A DNA stretch of 64,000 nucleotides from the NCBI RefSeq assembly GCF_014199525.1, contig NZ_JACHNU010000003.1, positions 310,001 through 374,000 of the forward strand, written 5' to 3'. The position numbers and the translations under genes were made by a program. This DNA is from Conexibacter arvalis. GTDB lineage: Bacteria; Actinomycetota; Thermoleophilia; Solirubrobacterales; Solirubrobacteraceae. Positions 34,433-41,920 of the stretch are shown in pieces (the first letter of the stretch is position 1; each line of letters starts with the position of its first letter). The notes beneath the pieces were generated by a model that saw nothing but the letters and a program-made list of their open reading frames with translations, did not search any database and had not been told where the DNA came from.

Positions 34433-35934
34433 ACCACCTCCTCGAGCTGGTGCGGCGTCGGCTGGCCGCCGGGGACGCGGCGCAGGTATCTGCCGTCGGC
34501 GTCGCCGACGAACTCGGCCTTCGGCGCGCCCTCCTCCCACTTCGACATCCGCTTGCCGCGCAGGTAGGTGGCGACGCTCCAGCCGTGGATCGTTCTGCCG
34601 TCGAGCACCGTCCAGCCCGAGCGCGTCTGCACCATCGAGTTCTGCACGTGGACGACTCTGTCGAGGTCGACCAGCACCACGTCGGCGTCGAAGCCGACGT
34701 CGAGCGCGCCCTTGCGGCCCCAGACGCCGAAGATCTTCGCCGGGTTCTCGCAGGCGACCTTCACCATCCGGTCGAGCGTCAGCTCGCCGCGGTGGACGCC
34801 CTCCAGCATCACCGGCAGCAGCATCTCGACGCGCGAGGTGAAGCCGGTCCGCAGCTCCCAGATGTTCTCGTTGTAACAGTTCTCGTAGGAGCTGTCGCCC
34901 CAGATCACGACGTGGTCGGAGCCGACCGCGTTGATGACGCCCTCGCGCAGCGCTCTCCAGATGTTGGGGTTGTTCGCGCGCGAGCGCAGCGGCACGTTGA
35001 TCCGCCAGGCGTTGCGCTCCTCCTTGCCGAAGTGGAGCCAGTGCGGACCGGTCTGCGCGTAGCAGGTGACGCCCTTGCCGCGCAGGTCGAGGATCTCGCG
35101 GTAGGTCTCCGGCGTCGTCGCGTGCTGGACGTAGATCGGGCAGCCAAGGTACTCGGCGAAGTGGCCGTACTGACGCAGGTGCTGCGCCTCCAGGAAGTGC
35201 GGCGAGCGATCCGACCAGGTCGCCCAGTCGGTGCGGCCCTGCGCTCTCAGCCGCTCGTCGAAGATCCGCGCGATCTCCCAGTTCTCGCAGTGCATCGCGA
35301 CGACGCCCGGGTAGCCGAGCTCTGCCGTTCTCTCCATCACCTGGTAGACGACCCCGTCGTCGAAGCCGGCGCCGAGGCCGGCGCGGCGGCCGGGCCAGTT
35401 CGGCTCGGCCTCCGGGCTCATCGCCTGGAGGTAGAGCTTGAACGAGGTGACGCCGTGGTCCTTGGCGTACTCGGGGATCTCACGCGCGTGCTGGTCGGTC
35501 TCGACCATGTAGGTGGCGAAGACGTCGACCGCCGCGTCGGCCTCGACCGCGTCGGTGAAGTGGTCGATCACGTCGTGGAAGGAGCCGACGTCCTCCTTCT
35601 GCACGTACTCGACGAAGTCGGGATCGCCCATCCGCGGCTGCGGCGCGTGGATGCCCCACGTCGTCACGCCGGCGGTGACGGCCGCGATCGACTCGGTCGC
35701 GAGGTCGTCGCGCAGCGGCACGTAGCAGCCGGGGTGGGCCTCGGTGTCGACCAGGCCCGGGATGACGTGAAGCCCGGTCGCGTCGTGCGTCTCGCGCGCC
35801 GGCGGCAGCAGCGAGTCCTCCGCGATCGCGACGATCCTGCCGCCGTCGATCGCGATCCCGGCCCGGCGCGTGCCGGTCGGGGTGACCACGGTGCCGCCGA
35901 CGATCTTCAGGTCGACTTCGCGGGGTTCGGTCAT
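34429..35934 (-). CDS. Dihydropyrimidinase/hydantoinase-like cyclic amidohydrolase
   Basis: 501 residues, TIM-barrel amidohydrolase. Metal-site elements: the carboxylated Lys in TSFKLYLQAM, His in VAMHCENWEI, His in IYVQHATTPETY and Asp in NAVGSDHVVIWGD. The first motif, normally D-x-H-x-H, reads D63-T-E65-A-H67, so one alpha-metal His is replaced by Glu. Hydantoinases open five- or six-membered cyclic ureides to N-carbamoyl acids. The start at 35934 has an AAGGAG site lying in the end of the IclR gene. It is the core enzyme of the operon. Confidence 0.88.
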   Translation of the reverse strand: MTEPREVDLKIVGGTVVTPTGTRRAGIAIDGGRIVAIAEDSLLPPARETHDATGLHVIPGLVDTEAHPGCYVPLRDDLATESIAAVTAGVTTWGIHAPQPRMGDPDFVEYVQKEDVGSFHDVIDHFTDAVEADAAVDVFATYMVETDQHAREIPEYAKDHGVTSFKLYLQAMSPEAEPNWPGRRAGLGAGFDDGVVYQVMERTAELGYPGVVAMHCENWEIARIFDERLRAQGRTDWATWSDRSPHFLEAQHLRQYGHFAEYLGCPIYVQHATTPETYREILDLRGKGVTCYAQTGPHWLHFGKEERNAWRINVPLRSRANNPNIWRALREGVINAVGSDHVVIWGDSSYENCYNENIWELRTGFTSRVEMLLPVMLEGVHRGELTLDRMVKVACENPAKIFGVWGRKGALDVGFDADVVLVDLDRVVHVQNSMVQTRSGWTVLDGRTIHGWSVATYLRGKRMSKWEEGAPKAEFVGDADGRYLRRVPGGQPTPHQLEEVV

Positions 35935-35940
35935 CTGCAG

Positions 35941-36801
35941 CTACTCCTTGGCCGCCGGGTCGGCGACGTTCTGGGGGTCCTGCGCATCTCGTCCGGCGGG
36001 CGCGCGACCACCGCCGCACTCGGCGGTGATCGCGTCCGCGACGTCCCGCAGGACGTGGCCGATCGACGGGATCGCCTCGCGGGTGAGCTGGTCGGGGAAG
36101 CCGATCGCGATCAGGACAGCGGCCAGCTTCCCCTCCGCGTCGCGGACGGGGACCGCGACGGCGTTGTTGTGCCGGTATTCGCCGATGCTGACGCCGTAGC
36201 CGGCCGAGCGGACGTGCTCGACGTCGGCGAGCAGCGCCTCGGGGTCGGTCAGCGTCCGCTCGGTGTGGGCCGGGATCTCGCGCGCCCGCGCGCGCACGAG
36301 GCGCTCGGCGTCGGCCGGCTCCTCGAGCGCCAGCAGGCACTTGCCGACGGCGCCGTCGAACCACCCGTAGCGGGTGCCGAGCGCGATCCCGACGTGGACG
36401 TCCTCCGGGTAGGCGACCGACATCACCTCGACGACGCCCCGCTCCAGCGGCTGGGCTGCGATGACGGTGAGGCCGTGCTCGCCGGCGATCTCGTGGGTCC
36501 GCTCGGTCGCGAGCGCGAGCGCGTCGACCTGGCGGACCGCGAAGGCGCCGAGCCGCACGAGGCCGCCGCCGAGGCGGTAGGCGCGGCCGCGCGGGTCGCG
36601 GCGGACCCAGCCGAGCGACTCCAGCGTCGTCAGCAGGTTGTGGGCGCTCGACTTCGACAGCTCCAGCTCGCGTACCAGCTCGGTGTGGGTGAGGCCGTCG
36701 GGCGCTCTCGCGATCGCGTCGAGGATCGAGGCGGCGTGCAGGACGGCGGGGACCCGGTAGCGCTCGCCGTTCGCTCTTCCACCGGCCGCTCCCACGCTCA
36801 T
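35941..36801 (-). CDS. IclR-family transcriptional regulator
   Basis: 286 residues. The N-terminal winged helix (18-85) has ASILDAIARAPDGLTHTELV and LSKSSAHNLLTTLESLGWV. The C-terminal effector domain has AQPLERGVVEVMSVAYPEDV, GTRYGWFDGAVGKCLLA and YGVSIGEYRHNNAVAVPV. The ATG has a GGAGG site and overlaps the ALDH stop (ATGA). Being the second gene of the operon, it most likely controls the operon promoter at 38263-38292, where a direct repeat lies downstream of the -10. Confidence 0.92.
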   Translation of the reverse strand: MSVGAAGGRANGERYRVPAVLHAASILDAIARAPDGLTHTELVRELELSKSSAHNLLTTLESLGWVRRDPRGRAYRLGGGLVRLGAFAVRQVDALALATERTHEIAGEHGLTVIAAQPLERGVVEVMSVAYPEDVHVGIALGTRYGWFDGAVGKCLLALEEPADAERLVRARAREIPAHTERTLTDPEALLADVEHVRSAGYGVSIGEYRHNNAVAVPVRDAEGKLAAVLIAIGFPDQLTREAIPSIGHVLRDVADAITAECGGGRAPAGRDAQDPQNVADPAAKE

Positions 36802-38228
36802 GCGATCGCCTCCTCGCCGGGCAGGTCGCGCCGGAAGCGGCGCAGGACGATCGTCTTCTCGCGCGTCAGCTCGTCGATCGTGTAGCCGAGCCCCTCCCGC
36901 CCGCCGCCGGACAGCTTCACGCCGCCGAAGGGGATGATCGGCGGGCGGTAGTTGTCGGTGCCGTTGATCACGACGCCGCCGGCCTGCAGACGCTCCGCCG
37001 CCGCCATCGCAAGCTGGACGTCGCGGCTGAAGACGCTCGCCATCAGCCCGAACGAGGAGGCGTTGGCGAGCGCGATCGCCTGCTGGACGTCGTCGGCTCT
37101 GATCAGCGCGAAGACCGGGCCGAAGATCTCGTCGTCGGTCGCGATCGCGGCGCCGGCGGGGACGGAGGCGAGCAGCGCCGGGGGCAGGAGCGCTCCCTCG
37201 CCCGCGCCGTCGCCGCCGCGGACGGGCGTCGCGCCCTCGGCGACCGCGCGCTCGACCTGCTCGGCGACGCGCCGTGCGGCGGCGGCGTGGATCAGCGGGC
37301 CGACGGTCGTCGCCGGGTCGGTCGAGGGGCCGAGGACCTGGCGGTCGACGACGGCGGCGAGCCGGTCGACCAGCTCGTCGTGGAGGCTGGGATCGACGAT
37401 CACGCGCTTGCTCGCCGAGCAGGCCTGGCCGTTCATCAGCAGGCGGCCGTAGGCCAGCTCCTCGGTGACGAGGTCGAGGTCGGCGTCCTCGAGCACGAGC
37501 GCTGCGTTGTTGCCGCCCAGCTCGAGGTGGAGCCGCCGCAGCGTCGGCGCGGCCGCCTGCGCGACGGCGACGCCGGCGGCGGTCGAGCCGGTCAGCGAGA
37601 TCGCGTCGACGCCGCGCGCGGTCGCGAGCGCGGCGCCGACGTCGCGGTCGCCGTGGAGCAGCGGCGCGACGTCGGCCGGGACGCCGGCCTCCAGCAGCGC
37701 GCGGTGGAAGCGGGCGACGACGAGCGGCGCCTCCAGCGGCGCCTTCGTCACGACCGCGTTGCCGCCGACGAGCGCGGCGGCCGCCTTCTCGACGAACAGC
37801 TCGACGGGGAAGTTGAACGGGAGGATCGCGGCGATCACACCGAGCGGCTCGCGGCGCGTGAAGGCGAGGTCGCGGGCGGTGCCGGCGAGGCCCTCGGTCG
37901 GCAGCACGCGACCCTCCCAGCGGCGGCCGACGCGGGCGTTGTCCGCGAGCAGGCCGATCGAGGCGCCGATCTCGAACCGCGCCTGCGCGAGCGGCTTGCC
38001 CGACTCACGCGACAGCAGATCGCCGAGCTCCTCGACCTCGTCGCGGAGCGCGCCGGCCGCCGCCTCGATCCGGTCGGCGCGCTCCGCGAGGGTCGTCCGC
38101 GCCCACGCGCCCTGAGCGGCGCGCGCGGCGTCGACGATCCGCTGGACGTCGGCCGGGTCGGCGAGGGGAACCGACCCCAGCTGCTCGGTCTCGAGCGGAT
38201 CCTGCACGGTGAACTGCTTGGTCAACAC
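36798..38228 (-). CDS. NAD(P)-dependent aldehyde dehydrogenase
   Basis: 476 residues. Catalytic Cys in LLMNGQACSASKR, the general base Glu in LHLELGGNNAAL, the cofactor-binding motif SLTGSTAAGVAVA, and EIFGPVFALI and VINGTDNYRPP near the C terminus. It resembles succinate-semialdehyde/lactaldehyde-type dehydrogenases of catabolic operons. First gene of the unit; the GTG at 38228 follows the promoter by about 35 bases. It presumably oxidises the aldehyde left after ring opening and deamidation (inference). Confidence 0.9.
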   Translation of the reverse strand: MLTKQFTVQDPLETEQLGSVPLADPADVQRIVDAARAAQGAWARTTLAERADRIEAAAGALRDEVEELGDLLSRESGKPLAQARFEIGASIGLLADNARVGRRWEGRVLPTEGLAGTARDLAFTRREPLGVIAAILPFNFPVELFVEKAAAALVGGNAVVTKAPLEAPLVVARFHRALLEAGVPADVAPLLHGDRDVGAALATARGVDAISLTGSTAAGVAVAQAAAPTLRRLHLELGGNNAALVLEDADLDLVTEELAYGRLLMNGQACSASKRVIVDPSLHDELVDRLAAVVDRQVLGPSTDPATTVGPLIHAAAARRVAEQVERAVAEGATPVRGGDGAGEGALLPPALLASVPAGAAIATDDEIFGPVFALIRADDVQQAIALANASSFGLMASVFSRDVQLAMAAAERLQAGGVVINGTDNYRPPIIPFGGVKLSGGGREGLGYTIDELTREKTIVLRRFRRDLPGEEAIA

Positions 38229-38229
38229 A

Positions 38230-38257
38230 CTGAACTCGGTTTCTTTCTCTGAACTCG
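38230..38257 (-). promoter_or_regulatory. Direct repeat CTGAACTCG x2 in the operon leader, candidate IclR operator
   Basis: The 9-mer occurs at 38230-38238 and 38249-38257, 19 bases apart (about two helical turns), between the -10 element and the ALDH start codon. The core TTGAACTCG recurs at 40179-40187, at the start of the neighbouring amidohydrolase gene. Confidence 0.4.
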
Positions 38258-38262
38258 TGCCC

Positions 38263-38292
38263 AGCGTAGGCGATCGGCGCGACGGCCGTCAA
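38263..38292 (-). promoter_or_regulatory. Promoter TTGACG-18-TACGCT of the nine-gene operon
   Basis: Minus strand: -35 TTGACG at 38292-38287, -10 TACGCT at 38268-38263, 18-bp spacer. The -35 overlaps the stop codon of the upstream amidohydrolase gene. Confidence 0.7.
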
Positions 38293-40196
38293 GGGTGCCG
38301 GCGGCGAGCGGCACCGCGGGCCGCGCCGCTCCCGCCAGCCGCGCCGCTCCCGCCCACCGCGCCGCTCCCACCCGCCGCGCCGCTCCCGCCAGCCGCGCCG
38401 CTCCCGCCCACCGCGCCGCTCCCGCTCCCGCCAGCCGCGCCGCTCGCACCCGCCGCGCCGCTCCGCACCTTCGCGCCGCTCCCCACCGCGGCCCGCAGCG
38501 CGTGCATCTGCGCGACCGCCCGCTCGGCGGCCGGCGGCAGCGAGCGGGCCGCGGCGGTGCGCCGCGCGGACAGCTCGGCGAGCCGCGCGCCGACCTCCGC
38601 CTCGTCGATCGTCAGGCAGCGGCCGTCGGCGACGACCTGCTCGCCGGCGACGAAGACGTGGCGGACGGCGCGGCCGTCCTCGGACAGCACCAGCGCCGCC
38701 TCCGGCTCGACCGCCCCGGAGAGGCCGGGCGCGCGTCGGTCGAGCAGCGCGAGGTCGGCCGGCGCGCCGACGCGCAGCGTGCCGAGGCCGTCGTCGCGCT
38801 CCCCCGCCCCGCGGGCCATCGCGCGGGCGCCGGCGGTCGTCGCCATCGTCAGCGCCTGCGCCGCCGTCACCCAGCGGTCGGCGTCGCCGTCGTTGTGGAT
38901 CAGCGCCGCGAGCTTCAGCTGGTGCCACAGCAGCTGATTGTCGGAGGAAGCCGAGCCGTCGGTGCCGAGCGCGACGTGGGCGCCCGCGGCGAGCAGCTCC
39001 GGCACCGGTGCGCGGCCGCTGCCGAGGCGGGTGTTGGCAGCCGGGTTGTGGACGACCGTCGCGCCGCCCGCCGCGATCGCCGCGACGTCGTCGCCGTCGA
39101 TCCAGACGCCGTGCGGGAGCGACAGCCGCGCGTCGAGGAGCCCGAGCGCGGCGAGCCGCCGCAGCCCGCTCATGCCGAACGCCTCGCGGCAGGCGGCCGC
39201 CTGCACCCGCGTCTCGAGCAGATGGATGTGGACGCCGCTGTCGTGCGCCCGCGCCAGCTCGGCGGCGCCGAGCAGCAGCTCCTTGGAGGCCCATTGGACG
39301 CCGCCAGGACCGGCGAGGACCCGCAGCCGCCCGCCGGCCGCCCCGTGCCAGCGCGCGAAGGCGTCGGCGAGCAGGTCGAGCTGCTCGCGCGCGGAGAGGA
39401 CGTGCTGGAGCGTCGTGACGAGGCCGGCGCTCACGTCGAGACCGAGCCGCGCCGCGAGCCGGTCGGTGACGTCGACGTCCTCCATCAGCGGCGCGACCGC
39501 GGCGCGCATCCCGGAGCGCTCGTAGCCGCGCATCGCGCCGTCGAGCGCGGCCGCCGACGGCGGCGTCATCCACAGGTGGTCGATCACGCCGGTCGTGCCG
39601 GAGCGCAGCATCTCGGCGGCGCCGGCGAGCGCGCAGACCTCGTGCGCCTCGGCGTCGTACTCGCCGCCGATCGCGAACATCGCGCACAGCCACGGCTCCA
39701 GCGCCAGCCCCTCGCCGGCGCCGCGCAGGCAGTTCTCCGGCGAGTGCGTGTGCGCGTTGACGAGCCCCGGGATCGCCAGCAGCCCACGCCCGTCGATCAC
39801 GCGCCCCTCGCCCGCGACGCCGCCCGCCCCACCCGTACCGGCGCGCCCCTCGCCCACGCCGCCGCCCGCCCCACCCGTACCGGCGCGCCCCTCGCCCACG
39901 CCGCCGCCCGCCCCACCCGTACCGGCGCGCCCCTCGCCCGCCGCGCCACCGCCCGCCTGGCTCGCCCCGCCGCCCGCCTCGCGCGCCGCGCCGCCCCTCT
40001 CGCTCGCGCCACCGCCCGCCGCGCCGCCCGCGCCGCCCGCGCCGCGCCCCCGATCCCCCACGGGCGCGATCGCCGCGACCCGCCCGTCGGCGATCGCGAG
40101 GTCGACCCGCTCGCGCAGGTCGCCCGGCTCCACCAGCACGTCGCAGTCGCGGATCGTCAGCACGGATCGTTCTGCATGTTGAACTCGATCCAGCAT
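38289..40196 (-). CDS. TRZ/ATZ-type amidohydrolase (deaminase/chlorohydrolase family) with Gly-rich insertion
   Basis: 635 residues, far longer than the usual 440-480. The metal site is complete: LVNAHTHSPENCLRG (H149-x-H151), VHIHLLETRVQ, LPHGVWIDGDDV and ALGTDGSASSDN. This group deaminates or dechlorinates aromatic and cyclic amidines (cytosine, guanine, s-triazines, adenosine analogues). Two low-complexity parts are added: an 80-residue Gly/Ala/Arg insertion (50-131) in the N-terminal beta-sandwich loop, containing a 14-residue triplicate, and a Gly-Ser-Gly-Ala C-terminal tail. ATG 40196 and GTG 40163 are both possible starts. It may supply substrate to the adjacent hydantoinase operon. 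Confidence 0.85.
   Translation of the reverse strand: MLDRVQHAERSVLTIRDCDVLVEPGDLRERVDLAIADGRVAAIAPVGDRGRGAGGAGGAAGGGASERGGAAREAGGGASQAGGGAAGEGRAGTGGAGGGVGEGRAGTGGAGGGVGEGRAGTGGAGGVAGEGRVIDGRGLLAIPGLVNAHTHSPENCLRGAGEGLALEPWLCAMFAIGGEYDAEAHEVCALAGAAEMLRSGTTGVIDHLWMTPPSAAALDGAMRGYERSGMRAAVAPLMEDVDVTDRLAARLGLDVSAGLVTTLQHVLSAREQLDLLADAFARWHGAAGGRLRVLAGPGGVQWASKELLLGAAELARAHDSGVHIHLLETRVQAAACREAFGMSGLRRLAALGLLDARLSLPHGVWIDGDDVAAIAAGGATVVHNPAANTRLGSGRAPVPELLAAGAHVALGTDGSASSDNQLLWHQLKLAALIHNDGDADRWVTAAQALTMATTAGARAMARGAGERDDGLGTLRVGAPADLALLDRRAPGLSGAVEPEAALVLSEDGRAVRHVFVAGEQVVADGRCLTIDEAEVGARLAELSARRTAAARSLPPAAERAVAQMHALRAAVGSGAKVRSGAAGASGAAGGSGSGAVGGSGAAGGSGAAGGSGAVGGSGAAGGSGAARGAARRRHP
38300..38455. 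repeat. Degenerate GSGAxG-encoding repeat at the amidohydrolase C terminus
   Basis: About eight 15-18-base units encode alternating Gly-Ser-Gly-Ala-(Ala/Val)-Gly. Units differ mainly in one codon. Confidence 0.7.
39822..39947. repeat. 42-bp tandem repeat, three copies, inside the amidohydrolase gene
   Basis: Units begin at 39822, 39864 and 39906. The first two are essentially identical and the third diverges in its last bases. 42 is a multiple of three, so each unit adds 14 residues in frame (the block containing GEGRAGTGGAGGG). Confidence 0.9.
40169..40184. promoter_or_regulatory. Imperfect palindrome GTTC-N8-GAAC over the amidohydrolase start
   Basis: GTTCTGCATGTTGAAC has 4-base complementary ends and a CATG centre. 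It resembles the perfect palindrome at 47791-47804 (12 of 14 core positions). It lies between the two possible start codons, so it could be an operator. Confidence 0.4.
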
Positions 40197-40388
40197 CCTG
40201 TTCCCTCTGCTTCGCCGCGTCAACCGCGTGGATGCCTTGGCCGGATGGCGGAAGACCGCTCGGGCGGCCCGGCCGGCGGGCGGGACCACCCGCATCGGCG
40301 ACGGCCGACCCCCCACTCGTCGGAAACGGCGTCGGGTTTCACAGGACGAGAGCCGGAAGCGCCCTGCCCACCCGCTACCGTGATGCTC

Positions 40389-41795
40389 GTGCGTCGTACG
40401 AAGATCGTCGGAACCATCGGTCCCGCCTCCCGTGACCCTGAGGTCCTCGTCCGCATGGTGGAGGCGGGCCTGGACGTCGCCCGCCTCAACTTCTCGCACG
40501 GCTCCAGAGAGGAGCACCAGGAGAACGTCGAGCTGATCCGCCAGGCCGCCGGCCGCGCCGGCCGCCAGGTCGCGATCCTCCAGGACCTGCCCGGCCCGAA
40601 GCTGCGGATCGGAACGCTGAGAGGCGGCCACGTCGACCTGCGCGTCGGCGATCCGCTGACGCTGCGCTGCGGCAGCGAGGAAGAGGGCGACGTCGACTCG
40701 ATCGCCGTCTCCTGGGGCGGTCTGCCCGACGCGGTCGAGAGCGGCGACGTCGTCTACCTCGCCGACGGCCGCATCCGCCTCAAGGTCAGCGGCGTGCGCG
40801 ACGGCTCCGGCGAGGTCGACACCGTGATCGAGACGGGCGGCCCAGTCGCCTCCCGCCAGGGCCTGAACATCCCCGGCTCGACGAGAGGGCTGCCGGCCGT
40901 CCCCGAGCGCGACCTCGAGCTGCTCGCGTTCGGGGAGTCGATCGGCGTCGACCTCGTCGCGCTCTCGTTCGTGCGCGAGCCCTCCGACGTCGTCGAAGTC
41001 CGGAGGCACACCAGGCTTCCGCTGATCGCGAAGATCGAGAAGCCGCAGGCTGTCGAGAACGCGGTCGAGATCATCCGCGCCGCCGACTGCCTGATGGTCG
41101 CCCGCGGCGACCTCGGCATCGAGCTGCCGATCGAGGACGTGCCGGTCGTGCAGAAGCAGCTGCTGAGAATCGCCGGCCGCCTCGCGCGCCCCGCGATCAC
41201 CGCGACGCAGATGCTCGACTCGATGATCACCTCGACGCGTCCGACGCGCGCGGAGGTCACCGACGTCGCCAACGCGATCTTCGACGGCACCGACGCCGTG
41301 ATGCTCTCCCAGGAGACGGCCGTCGGCAACCACCCCGAGCTGGTCGTCAGAACGATGGCGATGATCGCCGAGCGGACCGAGCGCGAGCTGCCGTACGAGA
41401 TCTGGAACGAGCAGCGCGTCCGTCGCGACGCGCGCGATCCCGCCTACACGGTCGCCCACTCGGCCTGCGAGGCGGCGCGCGAGCTGGGCCTCGCCGCGCT
41501 GGTGGTCCCGACGCTGTCGGGCCGCTCGGCGCGCCTGATATCGGCCCATCGCCCGAACGTCCCGATCTACGCCCTCTCCCCGGGCAAGGAGACGGTCCGC
41601 CGCTGCGGCCTGATGTGGGGCGTCGAGGCCGCCTCGATGCGCCGTCACGAGGTGACCGAGGAGCTGATCCGCGACGCCGGCCGCCGCGCCGTCGAGCTCG
41701 GCTGGGTCAAGCCCGGCGACCGCATCGGCATCACCGCCGGCCTCCCCTCCGGCAAGCCCGGCACCACCTCCCTGTTCCAGGTCGAGACCGTTTAG
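40389..41795 (+). CDS. pyk: Pyruvate kinase
   Basis: Last step of glycolysis, PEP + ADP to pyruvate + ATP. 468 residues. Canonical motifs: RRTKIVGTIGPASRDPEV, RLNFSHGSREEHQ, LQDLPGPKLRIG, the catalytic Lys in LIAKIEKPQAVEN, MVARGDLGIELP and ATQMLDSMITSTRPTRAE. The C-terminal domain (about 340-468) is full length. The GTG at 40389 is preferred over ATG 40383 because TACCGT (40376-40381) ends seven bases before it and the resulting N terminus matches the family. Several AGA arginine codons. A 16-bp hairpin follows at 41873. Confidence 0.96.
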   Translation: MRRTKIVGTIGPASRDPEVLVRMVEAGLDVARLNFSHGSREEHQENVELIRQAAGRAGRQVAILQDLPGPKLRIGTLRGGHVDLRVGDPLTLRCGSEEEGDVDSIAVSWGGLPDAVESGDVVYLADGRIRLKVSGVRDGSGEVDTVIETGGPVASRQGLNIPGSTRGLPAVPERDLELLAFGESIGVDLVALSFVREPSDVVEVRRHTRLPLIAKIEKPQAVENAVEIIRAADCLMVARGDLGIELPIEDVPVVQKQLLRIAGRLARPAITATQMLDSMITSTRPTRAEVTDVANAIFDGTDAVMLSQETAVGNHPELVVRTMAMIAERTERELPYEIWNEQRVRRDARDPAYTVAHSACEAARELGLAALVVPTLSGRSARLISAHRPNVPIYALSPGKETVRRCGLMWGVEAASMRRHEVTEELIRDAGRRAVELGWVKPGDRIGITAGLPSGKPGTTSLFQVETV

Positions 41796-41872
41796 GCGCA
41801 GACGCGCGTAGCGCCGCGCGCTACCCGTGGCACCCTCACCCGGTGCCGCCGCCGACCGTCCCCGCCGAACCC

Positions 41873-41909
41873 CGCAGGGTTTTGGGTCCCACAGACCCAA
41901 AACCCTGCG
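41873..41909 (+). terminator. 16-bp perfect hairpin between pyk and the AbiEi/DUF559 gene
   Basis: Arms 41873-41888 and 41894-41909 are exact reverse complements with a 5-base CCACA loop and an internal T4/A4 tract. It lies 78 bases after the pyk stop and 12 bases before the next start. It may be a terminator, or attenuation of the downstream gene. Confidence 0.6.
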
Positions 41910-41920
41910 CTCATCCAGAT

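Noticed and set aside
38300-40060. CRISPR-like or transposon-like array in the amidohydrolase gene
   Set aside because: The repeats are in-frame multiples of three with no unique spacers and encode Gly-rich protein.
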